A stretch of 64,000 nucleotides of DNA, taken from contig JAJRSK010000053.1 in assembly GCA_024278835.1 (NCBI GenBank), forward strand, positions 25,844 through 89,843, given 5' to 3'. Each line of letters begins with the position of its first letter. The stretch's first letter is position 1. Shown here piece after piece: positions 35,278 through 46,100 of this stretch. Under the pieces are notes generated by a model. The model was not told the DNA's origin. It saw only the letters and a program-made list of their open reading frames with translations, and made no database searches. This stretch comes from Campylobacterales bacterium. Lineage in GTDB: Bacteria > Campylobacterota > Campylobacteria > Campylobacterales > QNZT01. A program made the position numbers and the translations under genes.

Positions 35278-35930
35278 TATATGCTTCGCATACTCCCTAC
35301 TACTTTTCCAACAACTTCAACGCTACTACTCTCTACAGACTCAATAGAATAAAGCGCATTATCAGAAATCAAATCCAACATCCCATTACTTCTAAGCGAT
35401 AAGCGTTTGATAAACAGACCATTAGGCGTTGCCACGACAAATACCCCACCTCGGTTTATCTCTTTTTGACTACGATTGATAAATACCATGTCATTTTCAT
35501 AAAAAGTTGGCTCCATCGAGTCACCCATGACATTGATAGAGTCGATATACTTTATCTCTCTTTGCCCACCTAACATATCTACCATATGAGGATCTAGCAC
35601 AACAGAATCATGTGCTTCATCATCAGTAAATGACCCTCCCCCCGCAGAGGCATAGATATCACCAAAGTAACGGACATTGGCATACTTTTCTGTCTCTTCT
35701 TCTAGTGAGCGGGTAGCTTGATTATAAAAGAGCCAATTGATAGAAATCTTTCTCTGTGCGCAAAAGTTTAGTACCTCTTCATAAGGTACTTTTCCTCTAT
35801 TTTTCATCGTAGCAAAAGTAAGATGATTTATCTCTAAGGCATCTGCGATATCTTTATCAAATACCTTTTTATCACCCAACTCTTGGGAGATAACATCTTT
35901 TAACTTTGGTAATAGGTCTTTAAAATTCAT
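35277..35930 (-). CDS. S24-family (LexA/CI-like) self-cleaving repressor
   Basis: 217 residues. The N-terminal 70 form a helix-turn-helix of the phage CI/Cro type (KDIADALEINHLTFATMKNRGKVP). The C-terminal S24 domain has the cleavage-site dipeptide Ala-Gly in YASAGGGSF, the catalytic Ser in VMGDSMEPTF and Lys in GLFIKRLSL. Such repressors cut themselves upon DNA damage or other signals. It is divergent from the leader ORF and Y-family polymerase, so control of that damage-tolerance unit and of itself is likely. LexA proper is rare in this phylum. The GGG after Ala-Gly is unusual. Confidence 0.85.
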   Translation of the reverse strand: MNFKDLLPKLKDVISQELGDKKVFDKDIADALEINHLTFATMKNRGKVPYEEVLNFCAQRKISINWLFYNQATRSLEEETEKYANVRYFGDIYASAGGGSFTDDEAHDSVVLDPHMVDMLGGQREIKYIDSINVMGDSMEPTFYENDMVFINRSQKEINRGGVFVVATPNGLFIKRLSLRSNGMLDLISDNALYSIESVESSSVEVVGKVVGSMRSI

Positions 35931-35958
35931 TTATAGGCTCCTTTACTATTTTTCAAAG

Positions 35959-35972
35959 CCCTAAATCTAGGG
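35959..35972. promoter_or_regulatory. candidate operator between the S24 repressor and the polymerase unit
   Basis: CCCTA and TAGGG form a 5-bp dyad around AATC, directly upstream of the repressor start. A second, weaker dyad (TTGTA ... TACAA, about 36008-36036) lies nearer the leader ORF. Either could be the operator for the repressor. The first is followed by TTTTT and might also be a small terminator. Confidence 0.35.
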
Positions 35973-36067
35973 TTTTTCCTAAAAAACATTTCATTTTGAA
36001 ATATTATTGTAGCATAAAAAATAATTTTATTACAATACGACTATAAAAATTACAAAAGGATTTAAAA

Positions 36068-36151
36068 ATGACTACATTATTAAACATCATAGACCAACTA
36101 TTAACAGTGATTGAAAACTCAGTATTAAAGATTAATGAGCTTGTACTTTAA
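36068..36151 (+). CDS. 27-residue leader ORF before the Y-family polymerase
   Basis: ATG 36068 with a strong AAAAGGA site 7 bases before it opens a frame of 27 codons ending TAA at 36149-36151. The product is hydrophobic and amphipathic (MTTLLNIIDQLL then VIENSVLKINELVL), without charge clusters. Only five bases separate it from the polymerase ATG, which itself has no visible ribosome site. So the ORF is likely translated and couples ribosomes to the polymerase gene. It could also act as a small membrane or regulatory peptide. No family known. Confidence 0.55.
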   Translation: MTTLLNIIDQLLTVIENSVLKINELVL

Positions 36152-36156
36152 CTATC

Positions 36157-37419
36157 ATGATAATGCATCTGGATTTAGATGCATTTTTTGCATCAGCTGA
36201 ACGGATAGGTAATCCTCACTTAGATAATATACCTATCGCTGTAGGTGGAAGGGCTGATCCTTTTATCTTTGATAAAACAGCAAAAAGCAAAAAGGTCACT
36301 TTGGATAATGCTGGGGCATTTGTCCCTACCCTTTTTCACAGAGAAATAGCTGCCAATTTTGAGGGCTATTTTAAAGAGAAAGAGAAGATACGTGGCATCA
36401 TAGTCACCTCCTCCTACGAAGCCCGTGCCTTTGGCATCAAAACAGCCATGCCACTAGCCCAAGCACTCAAACTCTGCCCTCATCTCACCATCTGCCTGCC
36501 TCGCCATCATCTCTATCATGAACTCTCCCATAAACTCAAACTCTTTTTAGAAACAAAGATACCTTCTGTGGAACAGTATAGTATTGATGAGTTTTTTGCT
36601 GATGTAAGTGGATGGATAAAAGATGATGAGATTGAAGCATTTGCCAAAGGATTAAAAAAAGAGATTTTAGAAGAGTTTTCTCTACCTATCTCCATAGGTG
36701 TTGCCAAGACAAAGTGGCTGGCTAAGCTCTCCACTAACTTTGCTAAACCTGATGGCGTAAAACTCTTAAAGCCAGAAGATATCTCCTCTTTTATCCATGA
36801 TATCCCCATAGAAGAATTCCCTGGAATTGGCAAAGCCACCCAAAAAAAACTTCACCATTATCAGAAAAAAACCCTAGGTGATATAGAAAACTCAAAAAAC
36901 CTTTTGTACTCATGGGGAAATAGTGGCAAAGTCCTTTATGATAGAGTTTGTGGCTTAGATCATGATCTTATAGAGCATAAAAGGGATAGAAAATCCATCG
37001 GTATTTCACGTACCTTTGATACCATAGACGATAGAACTGAAATAAAACGACGACTCACTATCCTTTCTCGTCACCTCATATTTTTAGTTTCTAAACTACA
37101 TTTACATCCCAAAACACTTTTTGTAGGTATTCGTTACCAGTATCAGTCAAGTAAAAAACAGATAAGTTTTGAGAGGTTACTGCATGAAGATTTTTTACTA
37201 AAGAAAAGCTTAGAGGTTTTTGAAGAACTAGATATATATCCTAAAAGCAGCGTTATTCGTTTAAGCATATCGCTGACTAATTTTCAAGAAAATCCTATAA
37301 AATATCCCTCACTTTTTGACTATGCAGACGACCGAATATCGCATAAACTAACAGAGAAAACACAAAAGATGCGAGAAAAATATGGCGTGGATATCATCAA
37401 GAGAGGGTCTGAGTTGTAG
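36157..37419 (+). CDS. dinB: Y-family DNA polymerase (Pol IV/DinB type) with insertion
   Basis: 420 residues. MHLDLDAFFASAE (catalytic Asp, first block), SSYEARAFGIKTAMP, SIDEFFADVSG (catalytic Asp-Glu) and SIGVAKTKWLAKLSTNFAKPDG, then helix-hairpin-helix IEEFPGIGKATQKKL. Between PIAVGG and SSYEAR there is an extra stretch of about 48 residues absent in E. coli DinB. The C-terminus has a little-finger domain and a possible clamp-binding tail (SLFDY). Translesion synthesis; likely controlled by the divergent S24 repressor. ATG 36157 falls in a TATCATGATA copy; a second in-frame ATG at 36163 is the classical start. Confidence 0.85.
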   Translation: MIMHLDLDAFFASAERIGNPHLDNIPIAVGGRADPFIFDKTAKSKKVTLDNAGAFVPTLFHREIAANFEGYFKEKEKIRGIIVTSSYEARAFGIKTAMPLAQALKLCPHLTICLPRHHLYHELSHKLKLFLETKIPSVEQYSIDEFFADVSGWIKDDEIEAFAKGLKKEILEEFSLPISIGVAKTKWLAKLSTNFAKPDGVKLLKPEDISSFIHDIPIEEFPGIGKATQKKLHHYQKKTLGDIENSKNLLYSWGNSGKVLYDRVCGLDHDLIEHKRDRKSIGISRTFDTIDDRTEIKRRLTILSRHLIFLVSKLHLHPKTLFVGIRYQYQSSKKQISFERLLHEDFLLKKSLEVFEELDIYPKSSVIRLSISLTNFQENPIKYPSLFDYADDRISHKLTEKTQKMREKYGVDIIKRGSEL

Positions 37420-37447
37420 AGGATGCCCTTAAGCACCCTCCAAAGGC

Positions 37448-37993
37448 TTAATAAAGCCCGAATTTATTATCTTTTCTTTTGTAAAGTACGCGTGTTTTAT
37501 CATCCTTATCGTTAAAAATCAAAAATTGCTGATTGGTATCTTTTATCATCTCTAACGCTTCTTCGATATCAAGTGGCTTATACAAATCAAGTTCCATAGG
37601 GATGATTTCATCTGTATCTGCTTCGATATTGTCTTCGATATCTTCTGGCTCTAAAAAGTTGAGATTCCCAAAGTCTGTAATCTTCGTGACTCTATGACCT
37701 ACCTCTTTATCATGATAGCGTCTAAGTACCTTCATCGCACGGTCTGTTGCTAAGTCTATCGCAGCATATAAATCTTTATCTTTTTGCTTGATAACTACGG
37801 CTGTTTTTTGTGGTAAGTTTAGATTTAAATCTACCGTAAAACCCTTTTTCCCGTTTCTCTCATCCGCGGCAACAACTACCCTTGTTGAGATGATATCAAG
37901 ATTAAATTTCTTTAAACTATCCACTGAATGTTCTATATGCGTTCTTATCGCATCTGTCATATCTAGCTGTCTTGCAGCAACACTTAAGTTCAT
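37448..37993 (-). CDS. hpf: ribosome hibernation promoting factor, long form
   Basis: 181 residues from ATG 37993 (AAGGGG site upstream); the open frame extends further but without support. Residues 1-100 are the ribosome-binding HPF domain (MNLSVAARQLDMTDAIRTHIE, KKGFTVDLNLNLP). Residues 120-181 (IIPMELDLYKPLDIEEALEMI, FLIFNDKDDKTRVLYKRKD) are the C-terminal dimerisation domain of long HPF, which makes 100S ribosomes in stationary phase. Converges on dinB. Confidence 0.9.
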   Translation of the reverse strand: MNLSVAARQLDMTDAIRTHIEHSVDSLKKFNLDIISTRVVVAADERNGKKGFTVDLNLNLPQKTAVVIKQKDKDLYAAIDLATDRAMKVLRRYHDKEVGHRVTKITDFGNLNFLEPEDIEDNIEADTDEIIPMELDLYKPLDIEEALEMIKDTNQQFLIFNDKDDKTRVLYKRKDNKFGLY

Positions 37994-38066
37994 ATTTTCC
38001 CCTTTCAATATTGGAATAATATACCTTATCATGATACCTAAACTTATGTTTAATTTTTATTAAAAT

Positions 38067-38525
38067 TTAAGGTTTTTGCAGGGTTCTTCTATGAATGACG
38101 ATAGGCTCCGTTATCCCAGTCACATCTTGTCGTACAGAGACTCTCACATCTATCATGACAGTTAAGTTTGATTTATTTGTTTCGATATTGGTAGCCAATG
38201 TATGATTGGCATCACAATTAACTACTGGTGTTGTTTTATCAAAGATATAATACATTGTTAAATTTGCCTCATGTGTTGGTGTACTTGCATCTGGGTAGGT
38301 GATATTGATATTTTCCACACAAGAGACATTATTCTCATGTCCTGAAATCGCCAAGAGTCCATACTCCACAGCAGAACGTGCGAGCAACTCTGCTTGCTCC
38401 TTATAAAAGATATCAGTCGTTTGCTTGACGGAGGTAGCAGAAAGTGATATCATCAAAGTCATCAGCGTTGATACTACTACAAGTATAATGATAGCCGTTA
38501 TTAATCCAAACCCTCTTCTCATCAA
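38067..38525 (-). CDS. prepilin-like exported protein, fourth gene of the pilin/giant-protein operon
   Basis: 152 residues. It begins MMRRGFGLITAIIILVVVSTLMTLMI: a short basic leader, Gly before Phe and a long hydrophobic helix, like type IV prepilin or PilX-type minor pilins, but without the usual Glu at +5. The rest is a small soluble domain with two Cys (SCVENI and VVNCDANH) likely bridged. Overlaps the preceding prepilin gene by four bases. Probably part of a pseudopilus tip. Confidence 0.65.
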   Translation of the reverse strand: MMRRGFGLITAIIILVVVSTLMTLMISLSATSVKQTTDIFYKEQAELLARSAVEYGLLAISGHENNVSCVENINITYPDASTPTHEANLTMYYIFDKTTPVVNCDANHTLATNIETNKSNLTVMIDVRVSVRQDVTGITEPIVIHRRTLQKP

Positions 38526-39469
38526 AATATCGCCTTTTCTTTACAAAATCCCACCGGCTCACCCGTGATGTTTCCATCTTGGATACAGACTTTCACTCGA
38601 ATAGTCTCTCCTACTTGCATCACCCTAAAGGTACTGACATGCTCTGCCAATACCGAACTATTGCCATCACTATACTTTTCTCCATACCAAGGCTGATAAT
38701 TATACTTTAATGTCAAATTAAAATCATCAGCGCTATTTCCTTCTGGTACAAGAGCATAAGCAGTCCATGCAAGGTAGTACTGCTCACATATATTGAGACT
38801 TGCATGTGCTGTATCAAATGTTAAGACATCTGTCCCCGTACGAGAAACCGCCAAAGTATAGTTATGATCAGCAAGATTAGACACAGTGTAATCCCAGCCA
38901 TAGAGAGAAAGATTAGAATCCCCTTTAGAACATTTAAAGATAAGAACAGGATGATTATTTGCTACTGTAAATCCTGCTTGATCATATGAAAGTGCTTTAA
39001 TCGTTCTCTCGGCGATATTCAAGTCTGAACCCGGTGTTTTTATCTGCGTATTATTGGTATTGGTATCATCATCCACATCGATAAATCCACTCCATCCAGG
39101 TTGTGAAAATCCAGTTGTCGTATTAAATTCCCCTAAAAAGCTCTCATAATCATAGCCTATCCACTCCACCATATCAAAACTAGAGGTATTGATATCTTCT
39201 GAATTCATCGCCAAAAAGTCATTGGTACCTTTTTTTCTCGCTATCATGGTATCTTTGATACGATACTGCAAGCGCTTGGCTATTTGATTGATAAGTGTCT
39301 CTGTTTTTTGCTCTAAATCATTGATGATTTTTGTCTGAATATAACCTTTATACATATGTGAGATGATATCCGTAGCAATCATTGACACGATACCTAACAC
39401 GACGATAACCATCACCAATTCTATCATGGTAAAAGCACGACGTTTGATACTCCTTGCTATTTTTTGCAT
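38522..39469 (-). CDS. prepilin-type minor pilin, third gene of the operon
   Basis: 315 residues. The prepilin cleavage signal KRRAFTMIELVMVIVVLGIVSMIA (Ala before Phe, Glu at +5) marks a type II/IV pilin-like protein, processed by PilD. The long soluble part has an acidic linker and paired Cys (FKCSKGD; SLNICEQYY; VKVCIQDG; GFCKEKAIF). The size suggests a PilW/GspJ-type minor pilin. Start overlaps the stop of the upstream prepilin by one base. Confidence 0.8.
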   Translation of the reverse strand: MQKIARSIKRRAFTMIELVMVIVVLGIVSMIATDIISHMYKGYIQTKIINDLEQKTETLINQIAKRLQYRIKDTMIARKKGTNDFLAMNSEDINTSSFDMVEWIGYDYESFLGEFNTTTGFSQPGWSGFIDVDDDTNTNNTQIKTPGSDLNIAERTIKALSYDQAGFTVANNHPVLIFKCSKGDSNLSLYGWDYTVSNLADHNYTLAVSRTGTDVLTFDTAHASLNICEQYYLAWTAYALVPEGNSADDFNLTLKYNYQPWYGEKYSDGNSSVLAEHVSTFRVMQVGETIRVKVCIQDGNITGEPVGFCKEKAIF

Positions 39470-40182
39470 TATTTCACCCTCTCATAAAGCTTAGATTGTC
39501 CGATGTTGGAGGAGAAGATTCTAAAAAGAAAAGGGAAATCTCTGTTGATACTTGTGGCATTGAGTTCTATCATCTTGATGTTGGTACTTTTCGTTGCTGT
39601 AAAATTGACTGCCGATGAGACATTAAAATCAAAAGCGATAGTTTGCTTTGAATAATTGACATCATCTGAGATATAGCGCACACGCGTTGTGAAATTTAAA
39701 TCTTTATCTAAATAGTCAAATTTTCCTTGTACTCCTGCCGCACCTGTGGCCGCCACGATAGCAGAGTCCCCATCAAAATCATCGATATCATCAAATTCAT
39801 CTGCCACCTCTTGACCAAGTGAAGCATTTACTTCAGTATCTGTCATCCGTCTTCTTCTATCCTCTTTGATATGTCCTTTTCTTCTATTTTTATCACCATA
39901 AGTGATACGATTCAAAGCACTAGCACCATCAGTCACATCCACAACCCGCACAACCGAACCATTGCTATCAGAAGCATTTTCATCCCACTTAAAGGAGAGG
40001 ATATTTCCCATCTTGGTACGTGCTGCCAATATAGACTCTTGCATCAAAGAGAATTGGTTACTTTTTGCACTTTGACCCAGCATCAAAGGTACCGTCATCA
40101 GCGCGATGGCAATCACAACGATAGAAAATACCAACTCTACTAGAGAAAACCCACTTCTTTTCACATCTTTCCTTTTTACCAA
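39469..40182 (-). CDS. prepilin-type minor pilin, second gene of the operon
   Basis: 237 residues. KRSGFSLVELVFSIVVIAIALMTVPLML is a canonical prepilin signal (Gly before Phe, Glu at +5). The soluble domain has no cysteines and is rich in Asp and Asn (DDIDDFDGDSA). It resembles PilV/GspI-type minor pilins by position and size. It overlaps the giant gene by seven bases, so all four genes are one transcript. Confidence 0.8.
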   Translation of the reverse strand: MVKRKDVKRSGFSLVELVFSIVVIAIALMTVPLMLGQSAKSNQFSLMQESILAARTKMGNILSFKWDENASDSNGSVVRVVDVTDGASALNRITYGDKNRRKGHIKEDRRRRMTDTEVNASLGQEVADEFDDIDDFDGDSAIVAATGAAGVQGKFDYLDKDLNFTTRVRYISDDVNYSKQTIAFDFNVSSAVNFTATKSTNIKMIELNATSINRDFPFLFRIFSSNIGQSKLYERVK

Positions 40183-43100
40183 TCTATCTTGGTATTTTTC
40201 TTTTTAGAGATATTGCTATCTACTGTCATACCTATATCTCCTGTCCCTGCCCATGAACCAGTCGAAATAAAGCAGGCTTTAAAAGAGAGTTTATCAGCTT
40301 GTGCAGGGTTATGCTTATCATAGGCAAACCATGCATCTGGTCTCAAGCTAATGCGATCACAATACGGTCGCTTTGCACTAGAAGAGAGAGTTAAATCTAC
40401 AGCAAACGATGAAGGAGCTGTCACAGTCAATCCCCCAGTGGTAGAGACAACACTACTTGCATCATAATCACCATATGTCGATTTATGATTCGCATTGAAG
40501 ATATACCAATTGACATGATCTCTACTTTCATTAAGCCCCGTCATATTAAAAGCCCCTTTATCACAACCACCATCTTCATCACAGTAGACTTCATAAAATA
40601 GCCCTGCTCTAAAGTTTGAGGACTCAATACTCAAATAATCTGGTGCATAGAGCCTTGCATAATAGTATTTCGCCACACCCACATCATTTTCAAAGCCATC
40701 ACCCTCTACGCCATCTTCATCTTCCAGATAGATATAAAGACTACTGCTGTTTAAATCAAAAGGATTTACCGCTGTTGTTTTAGACCTAGCAAAATTTATT
40801 CCTAGTATAGGGAAAGCTTCTCCTGATGAAAAGTTTCCATCACCTGTTTTAAAGTGATTTGGAGCAAGTTGTTGTGTTCTCTCATCACTATATACTTGCA
40901 TTGAAGGCATCGAAGTTGCAGGACCAAAAGTATAGTTGATATCCTTGGCATAACAGCCAGCTGTATAATTTGATGCTGTTGTGTCATCATCCAAAAGAGC
41001 AGTAATAGTCATAAATGCTCGTGCACGCCTTGTACCTGCATCATCTAGATAGGTAAAGGTAGTGTTGTCATCATTTTGTAAATTTACCTCATTTTTAAAA
41101 CGACTTGGCACAAAAGAGAATTTTTTAACTCCTTGTATATTACAACCATATTTTCCACCTACCAAAACATTGCTAACACTACCCATGATACAGTCACTCA
41201 TAGTGCTATCTGTGCTATTTTGATCACTTAGTGTCCATAGCGTATCTACTAAAGAGACATTAATATCCCCGATATTGTGATAAGTGAATGTTGCGATGGA
41301 GGCATTACCATCTGCAAATGAGAAACTATTAGAATTAATCGTACCACTCTCAGGGGACAATCCACACCCAATAGGTCGTAATAATTCATAATTCATGCTA
41401 TTTGGAGCAAAATTCTGATTATAGCTTGAAGCATTGGCTTCTAATGTGAGGTTATAATCTCTACCTCCTTTAAGTGTTGTCTCATTAGCATCCATCATGA
41501 TAGTTTTTGGTCGGATAGCAAAAACATCACTAGAACAAGAGGCTTTACTCACACTTCCAGAGAGATTAAAGACACAATTTCTACAAGTATCTATATCACT
41601 TGATGTCCCACACTCACTCTGACACGCTGTTACACGAGAAGCATCTAACATTGCCTTAAAATCACTCAAACTGTTAGGATTGATACCTGACCATGTCGCA
41701 TAATCCTTATACTTACTCACAGGATAGAGGATTCTAAGACCCAAATTCTTTCCACTATCATGATAGGCTAGTGTCTGCGTAATACGATCCATATCGCTAA
41801 AACTCACATAGTGACTTGCTAGTGTGGCATAACTTTTACATATCCCTTCACTAACCTCTTCAGTCGCATCTTCAGGGATAGTGGCATTGACATCTGCCAA
41901 GTCCAGACGCACTACTCCTCTATGCACTCTACTTGTACTAAAGTCACTCTCCAAGGAGACGATATCAACTTGAAAATCTGTATCTACTAACTGTGTATAG
42001 AGGTGATTTTCATTGCCACTATTATCACTTACTCCATCTGTCAGTCCACCTGCATGTGTGATGGAAAAGCCCTTTGGTTTTGCCTGAGATATATAAATAC
42101 TTTGATTAAAATCAAAACACTTACTTATTGTTGTCTCTACCACGGCAGGCATATTCTCTATCTCATAAGAGATTTTATAGATATTTTGTGTGAGATTAGT
42201 ATCAGGCATACCATCTATGATACCGTTGTAACGGGAATAGACCTTATCGCCATGATCCATATTTCCACCCTTTACACTATCAGCACCCACACCTACGCGT
42301 GCGCTAAATAGTGTCTGTGGTGTGATATCTCCCTCTGCATTGGTACTATTTATCTCTGTACTTTCCCAGAGGTCATTATGGCTACTATAGCTAGCCTCTC
42401 CTACATTTTGTATCTCTACACTCTCATTAGTATCTTGGTAGATAACATCTACTTCTGTCTTTAAAACGACATTTCTTGCTGTCTCGTTTTCATCATTTTG
42501 TATAGAGACTTCAAAGCCAACTTTATCTCCTAGATAAAATTCTCTGTTGTTTGTTAATGGGCTATAATCCGCATTGGTCATCGTCTCAACATAACACATC
42601 TTTGGAAGATAAAGCTCTGTTGAAAAAGCAAACATCCCAAGATAAAATCTATCTCCCTCTGATGCAACAGTAATATCTGTTGTACTCTGTCCATTACCTA
42701 TGATGCTACTCACATCAAAGGTATCGATATCGATACCAGAAGTGTTGGTTAAGGCAGGTGTTCTTTGTGTATCAATCACACCATCATGAGATATAGTTCC
42801 ATTAACGATATCATCAATAGGATTGAGTGTATTGCTAAGTTTATGTGTCACATTGTTTTCATCTGTGATAGCGATACTATCTTTGAGTGTTAAATCTCCT
42901 TCTACACCAAAAAGGCTCAATTTTGAATTGACCGCACCACTATTTGGTGTCAAAAAACCACTCACTGTCTGTTTGACAAAATCTGGATATTGTTTTGCTT
43001 CTTCATATTCATCATTTTTCCACACCGCTTGAAAGCCATCAAAAAGGGTGATATTTTTGAGTTTTCTTGTTTGGGTCTTATCTTGTACTACAACAACCAA

Positions 43101-46100
43101 ACTCCAACCAGCACTCAGATTATACCCCTGTGTCGTCTGTATATCCCCAACCCAATATACACCTTTTTTATGACTCTTCACATACTCAGTCACATCAGAA
43201 ACGCCTTGATAACCAAATGTATCTGATCCCCATGTCACATCATTTTTCCAATTAAATTTTGTGATGTCACTCTCTACTTCTATATATAAAGATTCACTTT
43301 CATGACGTAAATAGACATAGTTTGCTCTATCTATCTTACTACTATCTCCAGCATTTCTATCGATGATACCCATCCAGTAAAGTCCAGCCCATACTACTTC
43401 ATCATTATCCGTGATATCTAATGTGGCACTCGTAGAAGATTCATACGGACTACTAGCATCTAGATTGGCATACTCTTGATAGACCCAATCATTCACCGCA
43501 TACTCAGGTTCTGTACAAGTACCTGTACTGCCATTATCACATATAGCTTGATTTCCTATCGTAAAGACATCTCCAAAAATATTGGTGTTGAGATTTCCAT
43601 TGATGAGCACTTGGGTAAACTCTCTTAAATTGTCTGCATTTTTATCAAATTGTAGTACTTGCGTACTCTCAGAAGCACTATTATCACTACTATCTACTTC
43701 ATTGATTAGCGAAGATGAGACACTTGCCTTGATACTAACGGTATCATTGATATCAGGAGCTGTTACATTGAGTTGAAAATTTGATGTACTATCGGATGCT
43801 AAGGAGTCAAGATGACAATGTACCTGTATAGCACTCTGCGTACAGACCCACCCTACACCACTCACGCTATTGTAGGTAAAATTATCACTACTTGTTGTCT
43901 CTATGACCACTTCTATATCATTTGCTGTGGCACTACTACCACTATTGCTTACAGATAGAAGATAGCTGTAATTCCCCGTCGCTGCAACAGGGTCTTTATC
44001 ATCACTCACAGATAAGGATAAGTTGATATTTTCTACTTCTAAAATATCGACAGGTATAGATACCATCTTACCTGCGCTATTTTTATCGCTTACTACCTTC
44101 ACATCTGTAATAGCATAGTGTGCTAGCGTAGAACTTACATCTATCTTGATAGGCGTAGTCTCAGTTCCTAGACTTAGATTACTATCATATAAACATTCAA
44201 CTACACTTGCACTAGAGCTACAAGTCCATCCACTCGCGTTAATATCCTCTAAAGAGAGATTATTATCAAGCGATAGGGTGACTTTTATATTACTTGCATC
44301 GATATTGCTTTGTAGACTTCCTGTATTATCATTTTTGACTTTTATTGTATAGGTAAAAGTCTCATTTGTATTGACAGGGTCTTTGCTCACCGTTGCTTGT
44401 GAAAAGATAAGTGCATTGGTTTTTGCCAAAACCGTAGTGGTAACATTGGCTTCTCTCGTATAGGGGTCTAAATCTGTGCTAAGTTGGACATGGTTGGTGA
44501 CATTGACTTCATAGTTTGGCGCTGTAACATGAAAGTATATATCCTTTCCTGTGCCTGTTAGTTGCTGTCCATTGGTATCACAAGATATTTCATGTGTTGA
44601 GCTATTATAGTCACAACCCCATCCACCACTATCTATAGAGTTTAAAACCACGTCTACGGGTAAAGTATCATAGAGTGTCACACTATCTGTTGTCTTTTGT
44701 GAATTGTTGGTGATAAAGAGTGAGTAGATAAACTCTTCCCCCTCATAGACAGGATTGGGTGCACTACTAAGATGTATCTTTATCGCCTCTGATGGGGAGA
44801 GTAGTGTCACATCTTTACTTGCACTCACACCTGAGCTATTACGAAGAGATGTCACTTTTGCTGTGTTGGTCACCACTTTATCGCTATTGATTGTACTTGG
44901 TGCTGTTACGCTGACATTGATATCATCGGCACTTTGACCACTTGCAAGGCTATCTAAAAGACAGGTCACATCATTGCCACTAAGCGTACAATTCCATGCA
45001 CCGGAGCTAATATTGGCATCGACAGTGAAATCGCTAGGTATTGTATCGGTAATAGTGAGATTATTCTCTTCACTCGCACCACTATTTGTTACTGAAAGTA
45101 GATAAGAGAATGTATCATTTTCTAAGATTACATCTTGGGAAGAAGTTTTGTTTATCGTTAAATTGGAGCTATATGCCTCTATAATATCTATACTTTTTGA
45201 GGCATTTTTATCTGCTGTTTGGGCTGTTTTGAGTGTCGCTGTGTTGAGGATGCCTGACCCTAAAGTTGTTGCTTTCAGCGTTACCGCTATACTAGCACTC
45301 TCATTGACTGATAAGTTTCCATCATACGTACAGTCAACACTATTGGACACGACTGCCTGACAGGTCCATGAGGATGCACCAAAGGTATCAATTTTTTGAA
45401 ATGTAAATTCACTAGGAAATGTATCAATGATATGCACACCATCTAAAGGTACATTGGAGGTATTGGTCACACTTAGTGTGTAAGTTGTGTTATCATCTAT
45501 TGCGACAGCATTGTCGGGGTTGGTTTTAGTAAAGAGTATTGTATAACTGGGATTTACTATACTTATAGGAATGGTCGTAGAGTGATTGATACTTGTTCCT
45601 AGTGGTGTATCTGCTGTAACCGTGCCCGTATTATGATATGCATCAGCCTTAACAGCACCTGTTGCCTGCACCTTTATCAGTATGCCTTTATCAGCACCCT
45701 TCACTAAATCATTCACTAGCCTACACTCAACATGCTGTCCAGAAGTAGCACCACAATCCCAGTCAGCAGGGATATCAGGTGTCACACTTAAAACAGTAAA
45801 GCTTGCATCTACATCATCCACAATGGTGACATTACTCTCAGTGACTTTATTGTTTGTTGTCGTATTGCTTACTTTAATCATATAGTCAAAAGTATCGTTT
45901 TGTACTATACTACTGATAATACTACTATCTTTCAATGCCCATTTCACAGCAACTATCGTAGGATTAATCCCACGAACTAAAATCTGTTGCGTATCACTTT
46001 TATCGATGGTTCCTGCGGTATTATACGTGACATTTACATCACTCGCAATATCGATAGAAGTATCTGCCGCTAAAAAATCTGAAATATCTGTGAAATAAAG

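Noticed and set aside
37419..37440. Small hairpin between dinB and hpf as a terminator
   Set aside because: GAGGATGC/GCACCCTC pairs with a mismatch and has no T-run; too weak to list.
42003..46000. Several 60-100 codon plus-strand frames opposite the giant DUF11 gene
   Set aside because: They have no ribosome sites or recognisable products and lie opposite a 2211-codon gene with clear repeat structure; such shadows are expected.
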